From NCBI RefSeq assembly GCF_001424835.1, contig NZ_LMCQ01000021.1, forward strand, positions 63,503 through 127,502: DNA of 64,000 nt, written 5' to 3'. The first letter of the stretch is position 1, and each line of letters starts with the position of its first letter. The DNA comes from Variovorax sp. Root318D1. GTDB taxonomy: Bacteria; Pseudomonadota; Gammaproteobacteria; Burkholderiales; Burkholderiaceae_C. The position numbers and the translations under genes are program-made. The notes beneath the pieces are model-generated. The model was not told where the DNA came from and made no database searches. It was given only the letters and a program-made list of their open reading frames with translations. Shown piece by piece: positions 20,162 to 28,450 of this stretch.

Positions 20162-22056
20162 GATGGCCGGTGTTCGAGGATCAGCGTGGAAAGCGGCGGC
20201 AGGGTCATGGACACCGACTGCATGCGGCCATGCGAACGCACGGGCGCCGATTCCACGCCACCCAGGTTGCCCCAGCCCGAGCCGCCGAATTCCACCGCGT
20301 CGGTGTTAATGAGTTCGTGCCAGAAGCCGCCCTGCGGAACCCCCAGGAGATAGTTGGTGCGCGGCACCGGCGTCATGTTGCTGACCACCAGCAGCGGCGG
20401 ATGGCCGTCGCGCGCCTTGCGCAAGAAGGCGAACACGCTGTGTTCGGTATCGTCCGCTGTGACCCACTCGAAACCCGACGCGGTGAAGTCCTGCTGGTGA
20501 AGCGCGGGCGCGCCGCGGTACACGCGGTTGAGCTGCGCTACCAGCCGCTGCAGGCCCGAGTGCCCTTCCAGGTCGCACACCCACCACTCAAGTTCGCCGT
20601 CGTGCGTCCATTCGCGCCGCTGCCCGAACTCGCCGCCCATGAAGAGCAGCTTCTTGCCGGGGTGCGCCCACATGAAGCCGAACAGCGCGCGCAGATTCGC
20701 GAATTGCTGCCACGGGTCGCCGGGCATCTTGCCCAGCAGCGAGCCCTTGCCGTGGACCACCTCGTCGTGCGACAGCGGCAGCACGAAGTTCTCGTGGAAC
20801 GCATAGACCAGCGAGAACGTCATCTTGTGGTGGTGGTACTTGCGATGGATGGGCTCTTCCTTCATGTAGGCGAGCACGTCGTGCATCCAGCCCATGTTCC
20901 ATTTCTCGCCGAAGCCCAGGCCGTCCATGTCGGTGGGGCGCGAGACGCGCGGCCAGGCGGTCGACTCCTCGGCCACGGTGATCGTGTCGGGATGCTCGCG
21001 GTACACGGCGCGGTTCAGCGTCTGCAGGAAATCGATCGCCTCCAGGTTCTCGCGGCCGCCATGGCGGTTGGGAATCCATTCGCCGTGGTTGCGCGCATAG
21101 TCCAGGTACAGCATCGAGGCGACCGCATCCACGCGCAGCCCGTCGAGGTGGTAGCGGTCCAGCCAGAAGAGGCCCGACGACACGAGGAAGCTGCGCACTT
21201 CCGAGCGCCCGTAGTTGAAGATGCTCGAGTTCCACTCCGGATGAAAGCCCTGGCGCGGATCGGCATGCTCGTAGAGGTGCGTGCCATCGAAGTAAGCGAG
21301 GCCGTGCTCGTCGGTCGGAAAGTGGGAGGGCACCCAGTCGAGCAGCACGCCGATCTCGTTCTGGTGCAGATGGTCGACCAGGTACATGAAGTCCTGCGGC
21401 GAGCCGAAGCGCGCGGTCGGCGCAAAGTAGCCGGTGGTCTGGTAGCCCCAGGAGCCGTAGAACGGATGCTCGGTCACCGGCATGAGCTCGACGTGCGTGA
21501 AGCCCATCTTGTTCACATACGCCGCAAGTTCGTGGGCGATCTCCCGGTAGCCCATGAACTGGCCATCGCGCCGGCGCCACGAGCCCAGGTGCACCTCGTA
21601 GACGGACATGGGCGCGTCCAGTGCGTTGCGCGCACCACGGATGGCCATCCATTCGTGGTCCTGCCATTCGTAGGAAAGTTCGCAGATGCGCGAGGCCGTG
21701 GCGGGCGGCGGCTCGCTGCAGAACGCCACGGGGTCGGCCTTGTCGACGACGAAGCCGCCAAAGCGGGAACGGACACGGTATTTGTAGGCCTGGCCCAGCG
21801 CCGCGTGGGGAACATGGCCTTGCCAGATGCCCGTGCCGTCCGGGGACGGCGAAAGCGGATCGGCTTCGCCCGACCAGTAGTTCCAGTCGCCGACCACCGA
21901 CACCGACTCGGCGTTGGGTGCCCAGACGGCGAAATGCGCGCCGCCGTCTTTATCCGGGTGGCAACCCAGGAGGTCGTACAAGCGGGAATGGGTTCCTTCC
22001 CGGAACAGGTAGGCGTCTTGTGCTTCTGGCTTTCTTGGCGTCGGGTTCACTGGCAC
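20158..22056 (-). CDS. glgB: 1,4-alpha-glucan branching enzyme
   Basis: A 632-residue GH13_9 enzyme introducing alpha-1,6 branches into the glucan made by GlgE. The CBM48-type N-terminal domain (HFAVWAPNAESVSVVGDWNY) begins at about residue 42; the extra N1 domain of long GlgBs is largely absent, which explains the short length. Catalytic motifs: VLLDWVPSHFPTDEHGLAYF, nucleophile GLRVDAVASMLYLDY near 309, acid VAEESTAWP near 361, and LSHDEVVHGKGSL. The start is GTG 22054-22056 with AAGGA six bases upstream; a second GTG two codons later is an alternative. It is the first gene of the roughly 17-kb minus-strand operon, whose promoter should lie in 22057-22252, though I see no convincing sigma-70 match. 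Confidence 0.94.
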   Translation of the reverse strand: MPVNPTPRKPEAQDAYLFREGTHSRLYDLLGCHPDKDGGAHFAVWAPNAESVSVVGDWNYWSGEADPLSPSPDGTGIWQGHVPHAALGQAYKYRVRSRFGGFVVDKADPVAFCSEPPPATASRICELSYEWQDHEWMAIRGARNALDAPMSVYEVHLGSWRRRDGQFMGYREIAHELAAYVNKMGFTHVELMPVTEHPFYGSWGYQTTGYFAPTARFGSPQDFMYLVDHLHQNEIGVLLDWVPSHFPTDEHGLAYFDGTHLYEHADPRQGFHPEWNSSIFNYGRSEVRSFLVSSGLFWLDRYHLDGLRVDAVASMLYLDYARNHGEWIPNRHGGRENLEAIDFLQTLNRAVYREHPDTITVAEESTAWPRVSRPTDMDGLGFGEKWNMGWMHDVLAYMKEEPIHRKYHHHKMTFSLVYAFHENFVLPLSHDEVVHGKGSLLGKMPGDPWQQFANLRALFGFMWAHPGKKLLFMGGEFGQRREWTHDGELEWWVCDLEGHSGLQRLVAQLNRVYRGAPALHQQDFTASGFEWVTADDTEHSVFAFLRKARDGHPPLLVVSNMTPVPRTNYLLGVPQGGFWHELINTDAVEFGGSGWGNLGGVESAPVRSHGRMQSVSMTLPPLSTLILEHRPS

Positions 22057-22215
22057 CGGTGTTCCTTGCGTGCAGAAGGCCAGCGAACCGGGTGCCCAAA
22101 AGGAGCACGCTTGCGGCTTTCACAAGACCTGACCGCCCAATTTGCAAAAAAATCGAGCCCGGCGGTTAAGGCTGATGCCGCCTTGCCGTGTCGGAGAGTT
22201 GCCCATCACGCGACA

Positions 22216-22230
22216 GGGTTTGGCAAACCC
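22216..22230. repeat. Perfect inverted repeat between DUF1488 gene and glgB promoter region
   Basis: GGGTTT, a 3-base loop GGC and AAACCC form a 6-bp hairpin. It lies downstream of the minus-strand DUF1488 gene and upstream of glgB. On the minus strand no T tract follows, so it is not a classical terminator; it could be a protein-binding site or a weak 3' end for the DUF1488 transcript. The rest of 22057-22252 holds no gene that I can see. Confidence 0.35.
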
Positions 22231-22252
22231 GGGCGCGATGTGGCTTTTTTAC

Positions 22253-22564
22253 TTACGCGGCAATCCGCGAATCGGTTTGGGCCGCGTCGTGCGACGTCGC
22301 GGACATGGTAGAGAAGTCGCCCACGGTCAGGTCGATGGGCGCACGCGGGTTCTCACGGTAGCGCCGGAGCGCGGCGGCACTGATGGCTTCGCAGTTCGTC
22401 CTGCAGGTGTCCAGCAGGCGGTCGCCCAGGTTCCTGGTGCCGAACACATCGTGCAGGGTCTCCTCCGAGATCTGCGCGATGATGCGCGCGCCATCATGGC
22501 CGTCGGGATAGATCGCGAATCGGACGGTCGCCGTGTCAAAGCAGTAGATCCCTTCGAAGTCCAT
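22253..22564 (-). CDS. DUF1488-like small protein
   Basis: A 103-residue protein with the pattern of DUF1488: an N-terminal beta hairpin (TATVRFAIYPDGHDGARIIA), then ISEETLHDVFG, a long helix (NCEAISAAALRRYREN) and a closing strand (PIDLTVGDF). DUF1488 proteins are short, cytoplasmic and of unknown function. The last 18 residues are Ser/Ala rich and probably disordered. The ATG at 22564 is preceded by AGGAG six bases upstream. It lies at the edge of the stress island, between glgB and a small unknown gene on the same strand (104 bp gap). Confidence 0.65.
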   Translation of the reverse strand: MDFEGIYCFDTATVRFAIYPDGHDGARIIAQISEETLHDVFGTRNLGDRLLDTCRTNCEAISAAALRRYRENPRAPIDLTVGDFSTMSATSHDAAQTDSRIAA

Positions 22565-22668
22565 GGCTGTCTCCTGATCTTTCGAGCTCGTTCATTGCAG
22601 TTCGAATTCAGCGCGGCTCCACGCAACCGGCGGGATGGACTTCCGCGCATATGCGAGAAGGATGCGCC

Positions 22669-23025
22669 CTACAGGCCTTGAGAGGGCCGGGAATCGTGGC
22701 CGCGTGCGCGTAAGACTTGCTGCAATCCATGTCTGCCACGCCCACCGATGAGCCAGTTCTTCAGGCCCACGTGGCGGGGCATGGCTTGCTCTGCCTCGCC
22801 CGGATACCGGATGCGAGCCAGTTCCTCGCGGCCTTTTTCCGTGATGGCCAGCACCTGTGCAGCGGGCTCGGCGCCGGAAAGTTTCATTGGATCGGACGGA
22901 GCCGGAACGAAAGCGATCACGAGCCCGGCCTGGCGAAGAATCCGGACTCCGTCGATTTCCTTGGGCGTCCGGAAAGACACGGGCAGGCGGGATGCGGCAA
23001 TCTGCTTGAGCAGGTCCATCGACAT
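22669..23025 (-). CDS. Small unknown protein, member of a local three-gene family (copy 1)
   Basis: 118 residues; ATG at 23025 preceded by AAGGAG seven bases upstream, so the start is well supported. The N-terminal 80 residues (SMDLLKQIAASRLPVSF, then LRQAGLVIAFVPAP and VLAITEKGREELARI) align with the product of 51881-52144 (SIDFLRTLAKCRAPLTL, LRAAGLVVAMTLRP, FLALTPDGRSALDLA) and more weakly with that of 52481-52765. The pattern is helix-strand-helix then a beta hairpin ending in an xLTxxGRxAL-like motif, reminiscent of a winged-helix fold without an obvious DNA-recognition helix. The C-terminal 35 residues, rich in Arg and Gly, are specific to this copy. It is divergent from the hsp20 genes. 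Function unknown. Confidence 0.65.
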   Translation of the reverse strand: MSMDLLKQIAASRLPVSFRTPKEIDGVRILRQAGLVIAFVPAPSDPMKLSGAEPAAQVLAITEKGREELARIRYPGEAEQAMPRHVGLKNWLIGGRGRHGLQQVLRARGHDSRPSQGL

Positions 23026-23198
23026 GGCAAATCTCCTTCAGGTTTGGAATGACGATTGACGATTTCGATGACGAACGAAATAGGTTTGGCGGCCGGGCTT
23101 TCAAGAGCGCGGACGATTGGTTTTTTTTCTTCGCGAGGCGCATTCCATAGCACGCAAGCAATCGGCGCAAGCCACGCGAAAGGCGCGAAAAACCCCCT

Positions 23199-23226
23199 CT
23201 TGAAAAAGCGCAGCCAGCGTCTATTT
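23199..23226 (+). promoter_or_regulatory. Candidate sigma-32 (heat-shock) promoter for hsp20
   Basis: CTTGAAA (23199-23205) is a perfect sigma-32 -35 element. Thirteen bases later GTCTATTT (23219-23226) matches five of the seven specified positions of the CCCCATnT -10 consensus. The predicted start near 23233 would give a leader of about 64 nt containing the hairpin at 23260-23287. The downstream genes are small heat-shock proteins, which fits. Confidence 0.6.
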
Positions 23227-23259
23227 CGCATATCGGAAGCGCTGGAGACGCCTCCGGCG

Positions 23260-23287
23260 CTCCGTTCAACTTTTGTTTTGAATGGAG
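23260..23287 (+). promoter_or_regulatory. Candidate RNA thermometer masking the hsp20 Shine-Dalgarno
   Basis: CTCCGTTCAA (23260-23269) pairs with TTGAATGGAG (23278-23287) over ten positions (nine Watson-Crick, one G-U) around an 8-base U-rich loop. The 3' arm contains four bases of the Shine-Dalgarno GGAGG (23284-23288) that serves ATG 23297. An alternative anti-SD CCTCC at 23251-23255 could pair with the same site. A short, marginally stable hairpin occluding the ribosome site of an hsp20 gene is the hallmark of ROSE/fourU-like thermometers; this one does not match the ROSE consensus. Confidence 0.5.
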
Positions 23288-23296
23288 GTTTTCGCT

Positions 23297-23734
23297 ATGT
23301 ACCGATCCCTGTTCCCGCGCGACATGTTCGCCGAAATGGATCGCCTGCAACGCGAGATGCAGCAGGCCTTCGATCTGTCTCCGACCATCCGTGGCTTCGG
23401 CCGTAATGGCTTCCCGGCCCTGAACATCGGCGGCACGCCGCAAACGGTGGAGATTTATGCGTTTGCGCCGGGTGTCGACCCGTCGAGCCTTGAAGTCAAC
23501 CTGGAGCGCGGCCTTCTCACCATCGCCGGAAAGCGCGAGAACGCGCTGCCGCAAGAGGACGAGAAGGCGGCCGTCCACATCAACGAACGCTTCGAGGGGC
23601 AGTTCCGCAGGGTGCTGACTCTGCCCGAGGACGCCGACCCCGAAGCCGTGACGGCCAAATGCCGCGACGGCGTGCTGCACATCTCGGTGCAGCGCCGCGC
23701 TTCGTCGCAGCCGCGCCGCATTACCGTTCAGTAA
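23297..23734 (+). CDS. Small heat-shock protein, Hsp20/alpha-crystallin family (first of pair)
   Basis: A 145-residue ATP-independent holdase. An N-terminal oligomerisation region (MYRSLFPRDMFAEMDRLQRE) is followed by an alpha-crystallin domain from about residue 45 to 135 (VEIYAFAPGVDPSSLEVNLE, LLTIAGKRE, RFEGQFRRVLTLPEDADPEA, RDGVLHISV). The conserved G-x-L near the end is present as DGVLHI; the short tail RRITVQ supplies the I-x-V anchoring motif. Start at ATG 23297 because GGAGG lies 8 bases upstream; an ATG five codons earlier would place the Shine-Dalgarno inside the gene. It shares an operon with the second hsp20 and is probably heat induced through the promoter and hairpin described separately. 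Confidence 0.92.
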   Translation: MYRSLFPRDMFAEMDRLQREMQQAFDLSPTIRGFGRNGFPALNIGGTPQTVEIYAFAPGVDPSSLEVNLERGLLTIAGKRENALPQEDEKAAVHINERFEGQFRRVLTLPEDADPEAVTAKCRDGVLHISVQRRASSQPRRITVQ

Positions 23735-23760
23735 GACAAGAGACGAAAGGAGAGACGACC

Positions 23761-24174
23761 ATGACTACCAACACATCGCCTAGCGTTTCCGAACGGGCGC
23801 AGCTCGCCCGCAAGGGCAAGGAAGACGACACGCGCTACAGCGACGCCGCGCTCACGCCCCCGGTGGACGTGATCGAGGACAGCGGCGGCATCACGCTCTA
23901 TGCCGACCTGCCGGGTGTCTCGCGCGACAAGCTCGGCCTGCACGTGGCTTCGGACACGCTGACCATCGAGGCGGAGTCCGACCTGTCGGTGCCCGAGGGT
24001 CTCGAGTCGAGCCACACCGAAGTGGGCCTGGGCCGCTTCCGCCGCGTGTTCACGCTGAGCAAGGAGCTGGACACCGGCAACATCTCGGCGGAGCTCAAGC
24101 AAGGTGTGCTGAAGCTGCGCATTCCGAAGGCCGAGCACGCCCAGCCGAGGCGCATCGAGATCCAGGCGTCCTGA
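23761..24174 (+). CDS. Small heat-shock protein, Hsp20/alpha-crystallin family (second of pair)
   Basis: A 137-residue Hsp20 protein. The N-terminal arm (residues 1-35) is hydrophilic and disordered. The alpha-crystallin domain runs from about 38 to 130 (PPVDVIEDSGGITLYADLPG, LTIEAESD, GRFRRVFTLSKELDTGNISA, KQGVLKLRIPKAE), ending RRIEIQA, which gives the I-x-I tail motif. The ATG at 23761 is 26 bp after the first hsp20 stop, with AAGGAG upstream. Paired IbpA/B-like small heat-shock genes usually form mixed oligomers that keep aggregating proteins refoldable; mixed assembly here is inferred from the pairing. The two arms differ, which would fit a division of work. Confidence 0.92.
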   Translation: MTTNTSPSVSERAQLARKGKEDDTRYSDAALTPPVDVIEDSGGITLYADLPGVSRDKLGLHVASDTLTIEAESDLSVPEGLESSHTEVGLGRFRRVFTLSKELDTGNISAELKQGVLKLRIPKAEHAQPRRIEIQAS

Positions 24175-24229
24175 GTGGCCTGACTGGCCTGAGTGGGTGA
24201 TGGACATGTGCTCCGGGAGGTGATGAAAG

Positions 24230-24568
24230 ATGAGCGGGACCGAACGACTGGCGCGCCTGCGCGCCGACGCCGCAGCCCTGAGCCCGCGCGCCGCGCACAT
24301 TGCACTGGCGCTTCTGCCCGCCGTCGAACACCTGCCGGACGCATGGAAGGCGGCCCTGCGCAAGACGCTGGCGCACCGCGCCAGCGCCACGGCGCCGCTC
24401 TCGCCCGTCGAGTTCGATGCGATACGCGTCACTGCCGCCAGCTTGCCGGATGCGTATCCCGAATGGGTAGTGACAGACCCGGAACACCCGAAGGCGCGCG
24501 AGCTGATCGTCAATGCCTGGCAGGCCGCGCAGCATGCGCGGCCCGACCACGGGCAGCGCCGCGCCTGA
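24230..24568 (+). CDS. Conserved-looking small protein of unknown function
   Basis: A 112-residue, mostly helical, soluble protein with no domain I recognise and no signal peptide. It reads as three amphipathic helices (ERLARLRADAAAL, AHIALALLPAVEHLPDAWKA, FDAIRVTAASLPDAYP) followed by VVTDPEHPKARELIVNAWQA. Codon use is like its neighbours and GGGAGG lies about 11 bases before the ATG, so it is probably real. It sits 55 bp after hsp20 and 123 bp before the phosphoribosyltransferase in the same orientation, suggesting membership of the heat/stress transcript. Confidence 0.55.
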   Translation: MSGTERLARLRADAAALSPRAAHIALALLPAVEHLPDAWKAALRKTLAHRASATAPLSPVEFDAIRVTAASLPDAYPEWVVTDPEHPKARELIVNAWQAAQHARPDHGQRRA

Positions 24569-24691
24569 CGAATCCGGCGCCCGCACGGCACCCCCTGCCC
24601 TCTGCGTGGCAGCGCATGCCTACGCCGATGTGCGCATCCCCCTACAGCGTCCTCGCGTCCGCAAAAATAAGGTGGGGGCAAGGACATCGAA

Positions 24692-25357
24692 ATGGCTTTC
24701 GAATCTTTCCGCGATCGCAAGTACGCGGGCCGCGCGCTCGCCAGGCGCCTGGCACTCTTCGCCGGCCGCCGCGACGTGACGGTGCTGGCCTTGCCCCGCG
24801 GCGGCACCCCTGTCGCCTACGAAGTTGCCAAGGCGCTTCATGTGCCCCTCGACGTGCTGGTGGTGCGCAAGCTCGGCGTGCCGTGGAACCCTGAATTTGC
24901 CATGGGTGCCATCGCCAGCGGCGGTGAGCGGCTCATCGACGACATGCTGGTGCGCGAGCTCGGCATCTCCACCCGGGACGTCGAGGAAGTCGCGAGCAAC
25001 GAAGCGTGCGAGCTCGAACGGCGCGAGCGCGTGTACCGCGGCGGGCGGCCCGCGCCCGACCTGCGCGGCCGCACCGTGATCCTGGTGGACGACGGGCTTG
25101 CCACCGGCTCGACCATGCGCGTTGCCGTGCGCGCGGTGCGCCGCCAGTCACCAGCCCGCGTCGTGGTGGCCGCGCCCGTGGCGGCGCCCGAAGCCTGCGA
25201 GCTTTTGCGCGGCGAAGCCGACGAGGTGGTGTGCGCCGAGATGCCCGATCCCTTCCTGGGCGTGGGCCGCTGGTACCTGGATTTCTCGCAGACCAGCGAC
25301 GAGGAAGTGTGCCGCCTGCTCGATGACGCGAACCGCCGCAGCCCGCGCTCCTCCTGA
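24692..25357 (+). CDS. Phosphoribosyltransferase-family protein
   Basis: A 221-residue type I phosphoribosyltransferase fold. The PRPP-binding loop is VILVDDGLATGSTM (residues 129-142), with the two acidic residues expected before the AxG(S)T turn; the N-terminal LALPRGGTPVAYEVA and LDVLVVRKLGVPWNPEFA segments are typical of the COG1926 group. These proteins are not assigned to nucleotide salvage and their base substrate is unknown. The gene ends 12 bp before the erythromycin-esterase homologue, a pairing also known as gene fusions or neighbours in other bacteria. The start ATG is preceded by GGTGGGGGCAAGGA. Probably part of the same stress unit as the hsp20 genes. Confidence 0.85.
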   Translation: MAFESFRDRKYAGRALARRLALFAGRRDVTVLALPRGGTPVAYEVAKALHVPLDVLVVRKLGVPWNPEFAMGAIASGGERLIDDMLVRELGISTRDVEEVASNEACELERRERVYRGGRPAPDLRGRTVILVDDGLATGSTMRVAVRAVRRQSPARVVVAAPVAAPEACELLRGEADEVVCAEMPDPFLGVGRWYLDFSQTSDEEVCRLLDDANRRSPRSS

Positions 25358-25369
25358 GGACAACGAACG

Positions 25370-26716
25370 ATGCAGCCATCACGCATTTCACGAGAGACCG
25401 ACGCATTACGCGCCGCAGCCCGCCCGATGGACGGCTCCGCAGGCGACCATGACGCCCTGCTCGACCTGATCGGCGACGCGCACTACGTACTGCTCGGCGA
25501 AGCCTCGCACGGCACGCACGAGTTCTATGCGGCGCGAGCCGACATCACGCGCCGCCTGCTGGCCGAGAAGGGTTTCAACGCCGTGGCCATCGAAGGCGAC
25601 TGGCCCGACGCCTATCGCGTCAACCGCTATGTGCGCGGCGACGGCGAAGACGCCAGCGCGCGCGACGCGCTGGCGGGCTTCCGGCGCTTTCCCACCTGGA
25701 TGTGGCGCAACGAAGATGTGGCAGGCTTCGTCGAATGGCAGCGCGCCTTCAACGAGGCAAATCCAGCGCAGGGAAAGACCGGCTTCTACGGGCTGGACCT
25801 GTACAGCCTGCACGCCTCGATCGAAGCCGTGCTGGCCTACTTCGACCGGACCGATCCGGACACCGCACGCAGCGCGCGCGAACGCTACGGCTGCTTCGAC
25901 CGCTTCGGCGATGGCGGGCAGGTCTACGGCCTGATGGCGGGCCTGGGCAAGTCGGACTCATGCCGGCAGGAAGTGATCGACACGCTGGTCGAGATGCGCC
26001 GTGCTTCAGGCGATGCATGGCGCAGCGGCAATGCGGCCAGCGAGGAAGAGGCCTTCAATGCCGAGCAGAACGCGCGCCTGGTGAAGAACGCCGAGGCGTA
26101 CTACCGCTCGATGTACCTCCACGACGTATCGTCCTGGAACCTGCGTGACCGGCACATGGTCGAGACGCTGGGCGAACTGGAGCGCCATCTGTGGCGCTCC
26201 AGCGAACGGCCGAAGATCGTGGTGTGGGCCCACAACTCGCATTTGGGCGATGCGCGCGCGACCGAAATGGGCGAGCAGCGCGGCGAGCTGAACGTCGGCC
26301 AGCTGGTGCGCGAACGCCAGGGCCGCGACGCGGTGCTGGTGGGCTTCACCACCCACACGGGCACCGTCATGGCGGCGTCCGATTGGGGTTCGGCGCCCGA
26401 GCGCAAGCAGGTTCTTGCCTCCCGGCCCGACAGTTATGAAGGGCTCATGCACGACACCGGCCTCGAACGCTTCATGCTGCCCCTGCGCGGCGAGGGAAGC
26501 CATTTCTTCGCGCTGCGGGAGCAGCGGCTGGAGCGCGCCATCGGCGTCATCTACCGCCCCGAGACCGAGCGGCAGAGCCACTATTTCTTTGCGCGCCTGC
26601 CGGTGCAGTTCGATGCGCTGCTGCACTTCGACCGCACCCGCGCGGTCGACCCGCTGGAGCGCGATGCGGCCGCATCGGACACCGAGGTTCCGGAAACCTA
26701 TCCGTCCGGCAAGTAG
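25370..26716 (+). CDS. Erythromycin esterase-family protein
   Basis: A 448-residue protein of the EreA/EreB-like family (COG2312). The signature active-site segment LLGEASHGTHEFY is near residues 39-51, followed by AIEGDWPDAYRVNRYVRG; the second conserved block KIVVWAHNSHLGDARATEMG near 284-303 carries the other conserved histidine. Chromosomal members of this family are widespread and few are macrolide esterases, so resistance should not be assumed. Its neighbour is a phosphoribosyltransferase (12 bp gap) and small heat-shock genes lie upstream, so a stress-related hydrolase or transferase role is more likely. No signal peptide; cytoplasmic. Confidence 0.88.
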   Translation: MQPSRISRETDALRAAARPMDGSAGDHDALLDLIGDAHYVLLGEASHGTHEFYAARADITRRLLAEKGFNAVAIEGDWPDAYRVNRYVRGDGEDASARDALAGFRRFPTWMWRNEDVAGFVEWQRAFNEANPAQGKTGFYGLDLYSLHASIEAVLAYFDRTDPDTARSARERYGCFDRFGDGGQVYGLMAGLGKSDSCRQEVIDTLVEMRRASGDAWRSGNAASEEEAFNAEQNARLVKNAEAYYRSMYLHDVSSWNLRDRHMVETLGELERHLWRSSERPKIVVWAHNSHLGDARATEMGEQRGELNVGQLVRERQGRDAVLVGFTTHTGTVMAASDWGSAPERKQVLASRPDSYEGLMHDTGLERFMLPLRGEGSHFFALREQRLERAIGVIYRPETERQSHYFFARLPVQFDALLHFDRTRAVDPLERDAAASDTEVPETYPSGK

Positions 26717-26780
26717 GCGTTGCTGAAAGCGGCCAGAAGATACTGCCGCTATGCAGCTGCCGCAGCGCAGAGTTCGCTGG

Positions 26781-28391
26781 CTACTGCGCGACGATCACCC
26801 CCTCGAGCGGCTGCAGCACCAGTTCACCCTTCACCGCGCCGGTGCGGTCCGCATGCGTCGAGGCGAGCACGACGGTGTCGGCTGGCAGCAGCTCCGCGGC
26901 CACGGGGGTCTCGCTGGTGGCGAAGTTCAGCAGCACCACCAACCGCCGCGTGCCCGCGCTTCTTGCATAGGCCAGCACATCGGCCCCGGCTTCGAGTTGC
27001 TCGTGGCTTCCTTCGTGCAGCGCGTGCTCATTGCGCCGCAGCGCGATCAGCTTCTTGTAGAGCTGCAGCATGGAGGCCGGGTCGCCCTGCTGCGCCTCGA
27101 CGTTGCGCATGCTCCAGTCGCCGCCCAGGCGCAGCCAGGGCGTGCCGTCCGTGAAGCCGGCGGCGTGCGCGCCGCTCCACTGCATGGGGGTGCGCTGCGG
27201 GTCGCGCCCAAGGCCCTTGCCGGGCTCGTTCTTCTCGAACGGGTCTTGCACTTCGTCGGGTGGAATGGGAACGTCGGTGAGACCGATCTCATCGCCGTAG
27301 TAGAGCGTGGGCGTGCCGCGGAGCGTGAGGAGCAGCATGGCCGCGAGCCGCGCCCTCTCCTGCCCGACACGGCTCGCGATGCGCGGCTTGTCGTGGTTGC
27401 CGAGCACCCAGTTGGGCGCCGCGCCATGAGGCAATGCCGCTTCGTAGTTGCGCACGATGCGGTCGATTTCGGCCGCATGCCACGGCGCGGTGATGAGCTG
27501 AAAATTGAACGGCAGCTGCACGCCCTGCAGCAGCCCGTCGGAGGTGCGTCCGTAGTACGCCATGAGCCGCTCCAGCGGCAGATAGAGCTCGCCGATCAAA
27601 ACGCGCGCGGAAGCCTCGTCGCTGAACTCGTCGACCACGCGGCGCATCTCGACAATGATGTCCTGCATCTCCGGGCGGTCGGTGGTGTACAGCGGCAGCA
27701 ACTGGTGCGAGGGATCCTGCCCCGCCTGGAACGAGGGGTTCTGCGGGTTGTCGCGAAACTCGACGTCCTTGATGAGGTGATACAGCACGTCGACGCGAAA
27801 ACCGTCCACGCCGCGGCGCAGCCAGAAGCGCAGAACGTCGTACATGGCCTTGCGAACCTCGGGGCTGCGCCAGTTGAGATCGGGCTGCTCCTTGAGGAAC
27901 GAATGGCAGTAGTACTGCCCGCTGGCTTCGTCGAAGGTCCATGCGGGTCCGCCGAAATTGCTGAGCCAATTATTGGGTGGGCCGCCGCCGGGCGCGGGGT
28001 CTTGCCACAGGTACCAGTCCCGCTTGGTGTTGTTACGGGAGGCCCGGCTCTGCACGAACCAGGGGTGCCGGTCCGACGTGTGGTTGGGCACGAAGTCCAG
28101 CACCAGCTTCAGGCCTCGGGCCTTGCACTCGGCCGCGAGCGAATCGAAGTCCTCCAGCGTGCCAAAGCGTGGGTCGACGTTGCAGTAGTCGGATATGTCG
28201 TACCCGAAATCGGCCATTGGTGAGGGGTAGATCGGCGAAATCCAGACAGCATCCACGCCAAGCTCGACCAGATAATCGAGCCGCCTCTGGATGCCTTGCA
28301 AGTCGCCGATGCCGTCTCCATCGCTGTCCTGGAACGAACGCGGATAGATCTGATAGACGATTCCGTTCTTCCACCAAGCATCGGCCGACAT
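26781..28391 (-). CDS. GH13 alpha-glucosidase / oligo-1,6-glucosidase-like enzyme
   Basis: A 536-residue single GH13 enzyme. Motifs: WWKNGIVYQIYPRSFQDSDG at the N-terminus, LVLDFVPNHTSDRHPWF, nucleophile GFRVDVLYHLIKD near residue 200, acid LIGELYLP, and VLGNHDKPRIASR. The calcium/metal-type DSDGDGIGDLQGI sequence and the YQIYPRSF opening are typical of alpha-glucosidases acting on maltose or short maltodextrins. The C-terminal beta domain is complete. It is divergent from another GH13 gene with only 59 bp between starts, so both probably share a regulated promoter region. It could feed glucose from maltodextrins produced by the operon at 4.9-22 kb. Confidence 0.88.
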   Translation of the reverse strand: MSADAWWKNGIVYQIYPRSFQDSDGDGIGDLQGIQRRLDYLVELGVDAVWISPIYPSPMADFGYDISDYCNVDPRFGTLEDFDSLAAECKARGLKLVLDFVPNHTSDRHPWFVQSRASRNNTKRDWYLWQDPAPGGGPPNNWLSNFGGPAWTFDEASGQYYCHSFLKEQPDLNWRSPEVRKAMYDVLRFWLRRGVDGFRVDVLYHLIKDVEFRDNPQNPSFQAGQDPSHQLLPLYTTDRPEMQDIIVEMRRVVDEFSDEASARVLIGELYLPLERLMAYYGRTSDGLLQGVQLPFNFQLITAPWHAAEIDRIVRNYEAALPHGAAPNWVLGNHDKPRIASRVGQERARLAAMLLLTLRGTPTLYYGDEIGLTDVPIPPDEVQDPFEKNEPGKGLGRDPQRTPMQWSGAHAAGFTDGTPWLRLGGDWSMRNVEAQQGDPASMLQLYKKLIALRRNEHALHEGSHEQLEAGADVLAYARSAGTRRLVVLLNFATSETPVAAELLPADTVVLASTHADRTGAVKGELVLQPLEGVIVAQ

Positions 28392-28450
28392 CGAGTTTTC
28401 CTTTCGTGTTCTTGCATTGCGAGGTACCTATTCTTAGGAGGTTCCCCGGC

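Noticed and set aside
22216..22250. Hairpin GGGTTT-GGC-AAACCC followed by T6 as an intrinsic terminator
   Set aside because: The T run begins 14 bases after the stem and on the plus strand, where no gene is upstream; kept only as an inverted repeat.
25370..26716. Macrolide resistance gene
   Set aside because: Family membership alone does not show esterase activity on macrolides; the chromosomal stress context argues against it.
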